Source: an uncultured Alphaproteobacteria bacterium
Lineage (GTDB): Bacteria; Pseudomonadota; Alphaproteobacteria; RUG11792
Length of the DNA stretch: 7,418 nucleotides
Assembly: GCA_958448685.1 (NCBI GenBank)
Contig: CAUDEV010000054.1
Location: 1-7,418 of the forward strand
Direction: 5' to 3'
The notes below the pieces were generated by a model, which was given only the letters and a program-made list of their open reading frames with translations, ran no database searches and was not told the DNA's origin. Both the position numbers and the translations under genes were made by a program. Positions 1 to 5,996 of this stretch are shown piece by piece; position 1 is the first letter of the stretch, and each line of letters starts with the position of its first letter.

Positions 1-54
1 CTTCAATATGGTTTAAGGTTAATTTAACATCCATCCCTAAGGTGGAAGGGTTTA
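1..54. repeat. Left arm of long terminal inverted repeat
   Basis: This stretch is the reverse complement of 7353-7406 with one mismatch (position 44), so 53 of 54 bases agree. The match begins at the first base of the window, so the true outer edge and any target duplication cannot be seen on this side. Similarity stops sharply after position 54. It is probably one copy of a dispersed intergenic repeat; a transposon end is possible but no transposase is present. Confidence 0.9.
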
Positions 55-59
55 TAATC

Positions 60-211
60 TGGGAGTGAGGTATATCCGGACGCGCGACGTGTAGTATCCT
101 TGATATTTTACCACACGTCGTGCACCTGAATATCTCCTATATTTCCAGTATATCTTTAACATTTCCCAGATGTCAAACATCAAAAAGTCCCATAAAATTT
201 TAGGGATTTTT
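60..211 (+). repeat. Hairpin-bearing intergenic repeat, left copy
   Basis: The core is a hairpin with arms 82-92 and 113-123 (11 pairs, one G-U) around a 20-nt loop, with GC-rich arms in otherwise AT-rich DNA. A related sequence lies in inverse orientation at 6979-7110. The two share the hairpin arms, a following CCTGAATA..CTC segment, and an exact 23-nt block (182-204 here, 6989-7011 there), with more diverged sequence between. This copy lacks the partner arm that makes the shared block a terminator in the right copy. It resembles a palindromic extragenic repeat family. Confidence 0.75.
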
Positions 212-321
212 CCTATATTATTTAGATATTTCATACACAATAAAGCAAAAATATTTTATGTGCGCTCGAAGAGATGTGTTGCCAAATATTTTTAGTATCC
301 CTAAAACAAAAAACAGTATTG

Positions 322-337
322 TTAACGAAAAATTAAC
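322..337 (+). promoter_or_regulatory. CtrA-type operator before the Hcp-like gene
   Basis: The sequence is TTAAC, six bases, TTAAC, which matches the full CtrA recognition site (TTAA-N7-TTAAC) of alphaproteobacteria. The right half-site extends to TTAACC (333-338), which can double as a -35 element. At a 17-bp spacing lies TAGTAT (356-361), a passable -10, which would start transcription near 368, about 20 nt before the ATG at 388. A competing -10 is TACAAT (348-353). A second perfect site of the same form precedes the 302-aa gene. The motif is seen; binding by CtrA is inferred. Confidence 0.6.
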
Positions 338-387
338 CTTTTGGGGTTACAATTTTAGTATGGATTCTGAAATAATTGTATTATCTA

Positions 388-1041
388 ATGACGGTTTTAA
401 GACATTATATTAGCGGAACAGATGGAACCACCCCAGGAATTGGAGGCTGTCCTTTTGATATGGACAGACTTCAAAAAGATTATGTTGAAGGATCAATTAC
501 TCCAACAAAAATAATAAATTTTGGAGGAACAGAAAGTGGATTAACCACAGATGTAAAAATGGATGTGACAGCTTTGGGAGACTGTAATGGGGAACAGATT
601 TTAGATGTTCTTGCATGTTCAGGATTTTATGAAACCTCAACATTAAACTTTCGTCTTCCAAATTTACATAAACCAGGGGCTGCAAGGGCATCAGATGTTT
701 GGGTTGTTATTCCTGATAATGTTGTTGTTCCCAAATTGGTGCAAAAACTTCATCAAGGAGCGATTGATAAAATAAAAATAGCGTCATTAGCATATATAGA
801 TGCTGGCGGATCAAAAGATCAACCTAGGATAGTGCAAACTGTTGAATATTCCACTTGTTTTATGAAATGCGTTGATCCAATGAGTTATGGATTTTTGACA
901 GTCTTTTCTTTTTCATTTGTAAAAGTAAAAATGACTCAAGTAGATATAAAGCAAATCAGCGAAGGCGGAAAAAATGTCGATGCTGGTACTTATGTTTATG
1001 AATTTGATTATAATGCAGCATCAGGAGCAAAAGGAGCTTAA
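388..1041 (+). CDS. Hcp-like type VI secretion tube protein (orphan)
   Basis: About 217 aa, probably a member of the Hcp/phage tail-tube family, which stacks as hexameric rings to form the inner tube of type VI secretion systems and can itself be exported. Support is by pattern only: a short N-terminal strand running into a glycine-rich turn (HYISGTDG, residues 6-13), and a C-terminal third with alternating strands (TVEYSTCFMKCV, then SFSFVKVKMTQV) ending in a YVYEFDYN strand, as Hcp proteins do. It is longer than the usual 160-175 aa, with extra sequence around residues 90-130. There is no signal peptide. I chose the ATG at 388 because it leaves a Hcp-like start; a TTG at 376 would add four residues. 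Neither has a clear ribosome binding site. A CtrA-type site lies upstream. No other type VI gene is present. The stop overlaps that of convergent dapD. Confidence 0.5.
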   Translation: MTVLRHYISGTDGTTPGIGGCPFDMDRLQKDYVEGSITPTKIINFGGTESGLTTDVKMDVTALGDCNGEQILDVLACSGFYETSTLNFRLPNLHKPGAARASDVWVVIPDNVVVPKLVQKLHQGAIDKIKIASLAYIDAGGSKDQPRIVQTVEYSTCFMKCVDPMSYGFLTVFSFSFVKVKMTQVDIKQISEGGKNVDAGTYVYEFDYNAASGAKGA

Positions 1042-1817
1042 TCTCTGAGTAATTCGTTGATGCTAGACTTTGATTTAGTTTTTGCATCAACTTGCTTTAC
1101 TATAACAGCGCAAGAAATATTAACTCCATTGCTTGGATAACTTCCGGATACAACAACTGCTCCTGCTGGAATTAATCCATATGTTATATCTCCTGTCTCT
1201 CGATTTATTATTTTTGTTGATGCAGATATTGTAACTTCTGATGCAATAACAGCACCTTCTTGAACTATTACTCCTTCTAAAATTGAGCTATGTACTCCAA
1301 TAAAACAGTTATCTTCAATGATTACAGGATTGGCAACTAATGGTTCTAAAACGCCACCAATGCAAGATAGCGCAGCAATATGACAGTTTTTACCAATTTG
1401 CGCACAGGAACCTATCGTGGCATTAATATCAATCATAGTTTTTTCGCCAATATAAGCTCCTATATTTATATAACTTGGCATGATAACAGCATCTTTTCCA
1501 ATATAAACACCTTCCCTTATCAAGGAGATTGGCACTTTTCTATAACGCGCTGAATCATAATCATATTTCAAAAGGCCTAATTTATCATAAGAATCAAATT
1601 CTTGCTTCTTCGGGCTTTTTAGTTTAAATGCTAATAATATTGCTTTTTTTATCCAGGTATTTACAATCCAATCACTATTTTTCTTTTCACAAACTCTGAT
1701 TTCTCCAGCATTTAATAACTCAATGACTTTATCAATATCAGAAATTGCTGTCAATTTATTTATTTTATCTGGATTTTCAAAATAAGTCTCTATTCTTGTT
1801 TTCAATTTCTCCGTCAT
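1038..1817 (-). CDS. dapD: 2,3,4,5-tetrahydropyridine-2,6-dicarboxylate N-succinyltransferase
   Basis: Cytosolic enzyme that transfers succinyl from succinyl-CoA to tetrahydrodipicolinate, committing carbon to meso-diaminopimelate (peptidoglycan) and lysine by the succinylase route. Residues 1-90 match the helical N-terminal domain (WIVNTWIKKAILLAF, 50-64). Residues 100-235 are the left-handed beta-helix of hexapeptide repeats, with MPSYINIGAYIGEKTMID (113-130), GSCAQIGKN, GGVLEPL and EDNCFIG. The acidic residues expected in the active site appear kept (Asp130, Glu187). The C-terminus CAVIVKQVDAKTKSKSSINELL is typical of the family. At 259 aa it is slightly shorter than the E. coli enzyme (274). 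Start: GAGAG five bases before ATG. It is last in a minus-strand series, 12 bp after an exported protein gene. Oddities: the usual SGGVGIGG and MGV stretches read AALSCIGG and SEV. Confidence 0.96.
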   Translation of the reverse strand: MTEKLKTRIETYFENPDKINKLTAISDIDKVIELLNAGEIRVCEKKNSDWIVNTWIKKAILLAFKLKSPKKQEFDSYDKLGLLKYDYDSARYRKVPISLIREGVYIGKDAVIMPSYINIGAYIGEKTMIDINATIGSCAQIGKNCHIAALSCIGGVLEPLVANPVIIEDNCFIGVHSSILEGVIVQEGAVIASEVTISASTKIINRETGDITYGLIPAGAVVVSGSYPSNGVNISCAVIVKQVDAKTKSKSSINELLRD

Positions 1818-1829
1818 ATTTTCTCTCGT

Positions 1830-2507
1830 TTATTTTATATTGAGGTATATACACAAGTCCAAATTTGAAAAATCCGTTTCTTGGATTTTTAAAGAATCTG
1901 GATTATCTTCTTTCATGGCTATTGATAATATCGGAGAAAGTAGATATGTTCCATCTTCAGATTGTTTTGCAAAGTCACGCATTTTTTCAATTGCATTATT
2001 AAAATTCTCATTAGGCTTTTCCATTATCAATTCAAAAACCCGAAGGGCAACACTAATTTCTTTTCCAAGTTGAGGCACAAATTCAGGAATTTTGCTTAAT
2101 ATTAAATCTAAAGTCTCTGGTTCCTTATATAAGGCGTTTAACAATTTTGAACAACATTTCAAATATTTAGAAATTTCATTGAAATTAGTGATATCTCGAT
2201 TAGCTCTTAAGGATACCTTTTTGTCTTCAGATGTTGTGTTTTTTTGAAGCTCTGTTGTTTTTTCAGATAATAATTTATAGAATCCATTTGCTTTATCCAA
2301 AAAACTTATATCCATTCCTTGAATAATACCGAGCAAAGCTTTTGCATATTCTTTTGTTTTGTTATAAGCTGTTTGTTTTTCTGCTTTGTTAGATTCCTTT
2401 TGGCTTAATTTCAATTGACTAATATAACTATTTGTAACGGTTTCTAAATTTGCAAAAGATGTGTTGAAAAATAATGAAATTATTATTAAATAAACTATTT
2501 TTTTCAT
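1830..2507 (-). CDS. Small exported helical protein, unknown family (paralogue A)
   Basis: I do not recognise this 225-aa protein. It starts with a clear Sec signal peptide (MKK, then a hydrophobic run, probable cleavage after SFA at residue 19) and has no later membrane segment, so it is likely periplasmic or secreted. The mature part is Lys/Glu/Leu-rich and looks largely helical, with a Cys-Cys pair at 118-119 and a Cys at 219 close to the C-terminus. Residues 112-169 align with 100-152 of the gene just upstream, sharing Cys-x2-Leu, Lys, Thr, Ile-x2-Lys-x-Pro, Lys-Glu and Lys-Pro-x-Glu positions. The two are therefore probably diverged tandem duplicates. Its ATG overlaps the upstream stop (ATGA) and has a strong ribosome binding site, implying translational coupling. 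dapD follows after 12 bp. Confidence 0.8.
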   Translation of the reverse strand: MKKIVYLIIISLFFNTSFANLETVTNSYISQLKLSQKESNKAEKQTAYNKTKEYAKALLGIIQGMDISFLDKANGFYKLLSEKTTELQKNTTSEDKKVSLRANRDITNFNEISKYLKCCSKLLNALYKEPETLDLILSKIPEFVPQLGKEISVALRVFELIMEKPNENFNNAIEKMRDFAKQSEDGTYLLSPILSIAMKEDNPDSLKIQETDFSNLDLCIYLNIK

Positions 2508-3229
2508 TTTACCACCTTTGGAATATATAACGCTACTCTTGAATTATCAATTGGAAATCTCTTTAAGTTACCAATTTGCGATTGAAAATTTTCTGCCTTA
2601 GCTATTTCATAATTATTGTATAAATAGCTCGCAAGTCTGGATAATTTATATATAAGACAATGTTCTCCAAGTAAATCTGTATAAACTAAAACTTTCATTA
2701 TCCTTAATATAGCATCATTTGTCGCCAAAATTATCGTATTTTTATCTTGTTTTTCCGAAAATACACCATGTCCAAAATCTTCAGGTTTTGCTGAAATAAA
2801 CTTAAAAAATATGTCTAATTCCTTTATTATAGAAACCATTTCTAGTGGAGATTTCCTTATTATTGCCGTAACTGTGTCTTTTGTGATATATTTATAAAGC
2901 AATGCACAAGCTGTAGTAAATCTTATTATTTTTTCATCTGATCTATTACATCCCTCCAATGAAGGAAAAGGTTTGTTATCCGAATATCTTAAAATGATAT
3001 CTTCAGATTTTAATTTATCCTCTATCGCCTTTTTTTTCATGTCGTCTATTATTGACCAAGCAGAATTTGATAAATAATTTATATCTGTTTCAGAAAGTTG
3101 TTTTTTAGAAAGTTCTTTAGCTTTTGTTGAAAATTCTGATAATTTTAAATTAAATAAATTATTATCCTGACAAAAAGAAAGATTGCTAAAAATAAAACTC
3201 AGGAAAAAATATAAGAAAAGCTTTTTCAT
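2504..3229 (-). CDS. Small exported helical protein, unknown family (paralogue B)
   Basis: An unrecognised 241-aa protein. The N-terminus MKKLFLYFFLSFIFSNLSFC is a Sec signal peptide. Cys20 at its end does not sit in a proper lipobox (Phe at -1), so I favour cleavage by signal peptidase I over a lipoprotein. The remainder is predicted helical with no further membrane segment, and has cysteines at 94, 108 and 191. The central block 100-152 (TACALLYKYI, IIRKSP, IIKEL, SAKPEDF) matches the downstream gene's central block at low identity, and both end in a short hydrophobic strand (RVALYIPKVVK here, LDLCIYLNIK there). No Shine-Dalgarno sequence is evident before the ATG. A weak promoter may lie at 3263-3292, although read-through from the membrane protein gene 78 bp upstream is possible. 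Confidence 0.8.
   Translation of the reverse strand: MKKLFLYFFLSFIFSNLSFCQDNNLFNLKLSEFSTKAKELSKKQLSETDINYLSNSAWSIIDDMKKKAIEDKLKSEDIILRYSDNKPFPSLEGCNRSDEKIIRFTTACALLYKYITKDTVTAIIRKSPLEMVSIIKELDIFFKFISAKPEDFGHGVFSEKQDKNTIILATNDAILRIMKVLVYTDLLGEHCLIYKLSRLASYLYNNYEIAKAENFQSQIGNLKRFPIDNSRVALYIPKVVK
2512..2518 (-). promoter_or_regulatory. Strong ribosome binding site inside the upstream gene's end
   Basis: On the minus strand this reads AAGGTGG, four bases before the ATG at 2507, and lies within the last codons of the preceding exported-protein gene. It is the best Shine-Dalgarno match in the window. It fixes the start of the 225-aa protein and supports coupled translation across the ATGA overlap. 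Confidence 0.7.
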
Positions 3230-3262
3230 TTAAAGTTAACAAAAATCCAGCTCATATAAAAT

Positions 3263-3292
3263 ATTGTGCCACAAAAGAAACCGCCATGTAAA
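3263..3292 (-). promoter_or_regulatory. Weak candidate promoter for the exported-protein pair and dapD
   Basis: On the minus strand, TTTACA (3292-3287) and CACAAT (3268-3263) are 18 bp apart, matching sigma-70 -35 and -10 elements at five and four of six positions. A start near 3256 would leave a leader of about 27 nt. In DNA this AT-rich such matches arise often by chance. Confidence 0.25.
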
Positions 3293-3307
3293 CTTTTATT
3301 TAAAATT

Positions 3308-4357
3308 TTATAATTTTTTTATCAATTCTTTGCAAATTGTTGAAAATATAACAGCAATTGGAACTGATATAAATATACCCACTGTTCCCAAAATAGAAAC
3401 TGCAGAACAAATGGAAAATAGTAACCAAACAGGTTGTATACCTGTTTTTTCCCCGATATATTTTGGCGTTATAAAGTTCGAATCAATAAAAGGAATAATT
3501 AAATAAATACAAATGGTTATTACATATTGATAAAAATGCGAAAAACTGTCAATAGATATAGCTAAAGTTGCTAATAAACCTATAAACGGACCAAAGAATG
3601 GAGCTATGGATAAAGCTCCGGACAAGATTCCACAGATAAAATATTTATTTACGCCTATCAGAAACAAACTCAAAATATATAAGCAAGATAAAATACCGCA
3701 GACTATTAGTTGTCCTTTTGCATATAATCCCAGTTTTATATTTATTTCCCTAATTATATTTATTCCGAATTCTGAAAAGATTTTTTTCAAAAACCCAGAG
3801 AAAAATTTATCTATTTTTTCCCAATCCTTCAATAAATAAAAAGTTATAATTGGAGTCATGAACAGAAACATAATAATATAAACTAATGTTAATCCTGTAT
3901 TAACAAAGTTTGTTATATAATTTGGTAAATCAGAGGTCAATTCCATAATCGCATTTTTCAAAATGGCCCCTATATCAAATGCAACATCTAAGCTAAATTT
4001 TTGGAATATATTTCTGAAAAATTCGTTAATAACATTTGGAAAATCTTGCAATAAATGAGGCAAATTTGTGGTCAAAGTCACTAATGCGTTTTTAAATATA
4101 GGAAGAAGAAATATAGCAAACAAAGAAACGAATGTTAGAAAAATTAACACAATAATTCCAGCAGAAATAGAATAGGATATGTGCAACTTCTCAGAAAGTT
4201 TTTGAACAGGAACGTGAAAGGCATATGCTAGAATCAAAGCTATAATAAATGGAATAACCCATTGGCCCATGAAATATAATAATGTTCCTATAAAAGAGAA
4301 TAAGATCATATTATTAATAAATTTTGTTTTTAATTGCGTCTTGCTATTGATTTGCAT
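3308..4357 (-). CDS. AI-2E/PerM-family polytopic inner-membrane protein
   Basis: A 349-aa integral membrane protein of the AI-2E transporter (PerM/YdiK/TqsA) superfamily. Its members include putative exporters or permeases and some Na+/H+ antiporters, so the substrate cannot be assigned. Hydrophobic segments fall at about 15-32, 33-47, 64-86, 154-176, 215-237, 238-265, 277-293 and 310-341, with the family's long soluble stretch between the third and fourth (about 87-150). Family signatures are MTPIITFYLLKDWEKI (167-182), YAKGQLIV (212-219), APFFGPFIG (252-260) and ITPKYIGEKTGIQPVW (296-311). Length is normal. The start at 4357 follows a weak GAAAAAG site and a good extended -10 promoter. It lies 61 bp after ispE on the same strand. 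Confidence 0.92.
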   Translation of the reverse strand: MQINSKTQLKTKFINNMILFSFIGTLLYFMGQWVIPFIIALILAYAFHVPVQKLSEKLHISYSISAGIIVLIFLTFVSLFAIFLLPIFKNALVTLTTNLPHLLQDFPNVINEFFRNIFQKFSLDVAFDIGAILKNAIMELTSDLPNYITNFVNTGLTLVYIIMFLFMTPIITFYLLKDWEKIDKFFSGFLKKIFSEFGINIIREINIKLGLYAKGQLIVCGILSCLYILSLFLIGVNKYFICGILSGALSIAPFFGPFIGLLATLAISIDSFSHFYQYVITICIYLIIPFIDSNFITPKYIGEKTGIQPVWLLFSICSAVSILGTVGIFISVPIAVIFSTICKELIKKL

Positions 4358-4386
4358 AAAGCTTTTTCAAAAACGTTATCTTAAAG

Positions 4387-4395
4387 ATTATACCA
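4387..4395 (-). promoter_or_regulatory. Extended -10 promoter for the PerM-family gene
   Basis: The minus strand reads TGGTATAAT, a perfect TATAAT preceded by the TG of an extended -10 element. No good -35 is seen at 16-18 bp, which extended -10 promoters tolerate. Transcription would begin near 4380, giving a leader of about 22 nt. This would let the membrane protein and downstream genes be transcribed apart from ispE. Confidence 0.55.
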
Positions 4396-4418
4396 CTTTA
4401 CTTTCATAAATAACCATA

Positions 4419-5252
4419 TTAAATTCTACTTATCATTTTGAATTTATATTGTAATATTTCCATAGCTTTTTTCGCCTTATATTTACTTTTATAAACTGCA
4501 AAGCAAGTGGGGCCAGAACCAGAAACTCCGCTAAAAATAGGCTTTGTTTCTTTTAAGTCATTTAAAATTTCAGATAATTTCGAAATAAGCTTTATTGAAA
4601 TAGGTTGTAGTGAATTATGAAAATTTTTCAAAACATCAAAATTAATATTTCCAAAACCTATGATTTTTTGGAAAGGGCCTTGAAAATTATTAAAAACAGA
4701 TTGGGTTGAAAGGGAATCACCATCATTAACAATTAAAGTATAGCAGTTTTCAAGATTTAAATCAAGGCCTAAGATATCCCCTTCTATACCTGTGCCGTTT
4801 AGATATACGTATTTATGGTTATAAATATATTTGTGGAGAAAAACCATATTATCTGCGCCTAGTTCTTTGAAAATATGAACATATTTTATTTTTTCTTCTG
4901 TTGGAAAATTCCAAATATCAAACACTGTATTAATAAAACAAGCCGAATTACTTGATCCTCCACCAATTCCAGCGGCTATGGGAAGATTTTTTTTAATAAT
5001 CACATGGGGTATTTTTTTGTCGAAATTCGATCTTAAAATTTCTGCAGCTTTTTGAACTGAATTGATTGATAAACCTTGGATTCGAGCTGAGGAATTATTA
5101 AACTCTATTTCGGGAAAAAATATTAATTCGTCATATATATCTTCCAAGAATGCAAAAATACTTTCCATCTCGTGATATCCCGAATCTGTTTTTTTTGTTA
5201 TATTCAGCAATAAATTTACTTTCGCTATGGCATGTGATATAATTTGACTCAT
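4419..5252 (-). CDS. ispE: 4-diphosphocytidyl-2-C-methyl-D-erythritol kinase
   Basis: GHMP-superfamily kinase that uses ATP to phosphorylate CDP-methylerythritol at the 2-hydroxyl, the fourth step of the MEP route to isoprenoids (quinones, undecaprenyl carrier). At 277 aa it has the usual length. Visible motifs are AKVNLLL with the conserved Lys11, SGYHEMESIF (24-33), the ATP-binding glycine loop PIAAGIGGGSSNSA (91-104), LGAD with the catalytic-type Asp134, and the C-terminal SGVSGSGPTCFAVY (241-254). The start at 5252 puts Lys11 where the E. coli enzyme has Lys10, so the start is well supported. Oddity: the usual GAD-x-P-F reads GADNMVF, without the proline. The start codon shares bases with that of the divergent glycosylase gene. 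No clear ribosome binding site or promoter was found, and any promoter must lie inside that gene. Confidence 0.95.
   Translation of the reverse strand: MSQIISHAIAKVNLLLNITKKTDSGYHEMESIFAFLEDIYDELIFFPEIEFNNSSARIQGLSINSVQKAAEILRSNFDKKIPHVIIKKNLPIAAGIGGGSSNSACFINTVFDIWNFPTEEKIKYVHIFKELGADNMVFLHKYIYNHKYVYLNGTGIEGDILGLDLNLENCYTLIVNDGDSLSTQSVFNNFQGPFQKIIGFGNINFDVLKNFHNSLQPISIKLISKLSEILNDLKETKPIFSGVSGSGPTCFAVYKSKYKAKKAMEILQYKFKMISRI
5215..5243 (+). promoter_or_regulatory. Near-consensus promoter giving a leaderless glycosylase mRNA
   Basis: TTTACT (5215-5220, four of six matches to the -35), a 17-bp spacer and a perfect TATAAT (5238-5243), preceded by TG at the extended -10 position (5235-5236). 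Only seven bases separate the -10 from the ATG at 5251, so the predicted start site falls at or beside the start codon and the mRNA would have no leader. The element lies inside the beginning of ispE. Confidence 0.7.
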
Positions 5253-5934
5253 GAATTGTAATGCTCAACAACTGGATCAATTCTTAAAAAAATGGTATCA
5301 AACATTTGGTATCGATCATGTTTTCTATGATTTGAATTCTATAAAACCTAAAGTAAAAAAACAAGAAATTTTTCCTGAAAAACAAACATCTTTTTCAACT
5401 TTGGAAGATTTAAAAAAGGCTGTTTTGGAAATTGACTGTATGTTGAAAAAGACAGCTCGAAATACAGTTTTTTCAGATGGAAATCCAAATTCTGATATAA
5501 TGATAATCGGAGAAGCCCCTGGACAAGAAGAAGATGAACAAGGAAAACCTTTCGTTGGACAAAGTGGCAAATTGCTTGATAATATGCTGCTATCTGTTGG
5601 AATAAAACGTTCTGATGTCTATATTTCAAACATTGTTTTTTGGAGACCTCCTGGAAACAGAACGCCTTCTGCTGAAGAAATAGCGCTTTGTATGCCATAT
5701 GTCGAAGCACATATATCTTTTATCAAACCGAAAGTTTTGTTATTGCTGGGAAGTGTTGCTGTTAAATCATTACTCAACACTTCTGAGGGAATTTCAAGAT
5801 TAAGAGGAAAAAAGAATATTTATAAAAATATAGACGTTATTCCAACGTTCCATCCCGCATATTTGCTTCGTTCTCCCGGACAAAAAGCTTTGGCTTTTAG
5901 AGATTTTATTACTTTAAAAAAATTATTAGCCTAA
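5251..5934 (+). CDS. udg: Uracil-DNA glycosylase, family 4-like (iron-sulfur-ligand-poor variant)
   Basis: Base-excision repair enzyme that cuts uracil from DNA. At 227 aa it has an alphaproteobacterial-type N-terminal extension (helix about 7-25, then a charged linker) before the catalytic domain (about 55-227). Motif A is GEAPGQEEDEQGKPFVGQSG (87-106), followed by WRPPGNRTP (131-139) and the uracil-site motif HPAYLLRSP (201-209). Of the four cysteines that hold a [4Fe-4S] cluster in Thermus family-4 enzymes, Cys63 and Cys147 align, but Glu60 and Trp131 replace the other two, so a normal cluster is unlikely. I recall the Trp variant as common in alphaproteobacteria. The start at 5251 is supported by the N-terminal helix and by the promoter ending just before it. 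The stop is two bases before a CtrA-type site. Confidence 0.9.
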   Translation: MNCNAQQLDQFLKKWYQTFGIDHVFYDLNSIKPKVKKQEIFPEKQTSFSTLEDLKKAVLEIDCMLKKTARNTVFSDGNPNSDIMIIGEAPGQEEDEQGKPFVGQSGKLLDNMLLSVGIKRSDVYISNIVFWRPPGNRTPSAEEIALCMPYVEAHISFIKPKVLLLLGSVAVKSLLNTSEGISRLRGKKNIYKNIDVIPTFHPAYLLRSPGQKALAFRDFITLKKLLA

Positions 5935-5936
5935 AA

Positions 5937-5952
5937 TTAACGAAATCTTAAC
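5937..5952 (+). promoter_or_regulatory. CtrA-type operator before the 302-aa exported protein gene
   Basis: TTAAC, six bases, TTAAC: a perfect full CtrA site, sharing even TTAACGAAA and TTAACCTTTT with the site at 322-337. It starts two bases after the glycosylase stop and ends 44 bp before the ATG at 5997. The right half, TTAACC (5948-5953), could serve as a -35. The -10 is unclear: TATACT (5968-5973) is closest in sequence but only 14 bp away, while TACTTA (5970-5975) has 16-bp spacing. Imperfect core promoters are usual at CtrA-activated genes. Binding is inferred. Confidence 0.6.
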
Positions 5953-5996
5953 CTTTTTAAATTAGACTATACTTATAGATTAAGTGTGAGGTCTTT

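Larger units (their letters stand above)
1..387. other. Non-coding, repeat-rich left flank
   Basis: No credible gene lies here. From left to right it holds the inverted-repeat arm (1-54), a GC-rich hairpin (82-123), a 23-nt segment shared in inverse orientation with the right flank (182-204), an AT-only inverted repeat (247-256 with 284-293), and the CtrA-type site with a candidate promoter before the Hcp-like gene. A 62-codon open frame on the minus strand (52-240) lies wholly in the repeats, has no ribosome binding site and has low-complexity content, so I do not call it. Confidence 0.75.

Noticed and set aside
13..28. TTAA-N7-TTAAC, a third CtrA-like site, inside the left terminal inverted repeat
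   Set aside because: It lacks the C in the left half-site, forms part of an overlapping TTAA-rich palindrome, and TTAA-N7-TTAA alone is expected once or twice by chance in a window this AT-rich. No gene starts nearby.
52..240. 62-codon minus-strand open frame
   Set aside because: It lies wholly in the hairpin repeat region, with no ribosome binding site or protein-like composition.
247..293. AT-only 10-bp inverted repeat (247-256 with 284-293)
   Set aside because: Pure A/T arms of this length arise readily by chance at this base composition, and the 27-nt loop makes a stable structure doubtful.
360..413. Programmed +1 frameshift joining the ATG at 360 to the Hcp-like frame
   Set aside because: The TAT-TAG context gives no good re-pairing for a +1 slip, and the ATG at 388 alone gives a Hcp-like N-terminus, so the overlap is reported only as a curiosity.
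2504..3229. Lipoprotein call for the 241-aa exported protein based on Cys20
   Set aside because: The preceding residues LSF do not fit a lipobox, which needs a small residue at -1.
5325..5710. Two open frames on the minus strand within the glycosylase gene (81 and 120 codons)
   Set aside because: Both are antisense shadows of a well-supported conserved gene; they have Phe/Leu/Gln-rich translations and no upstream signals.
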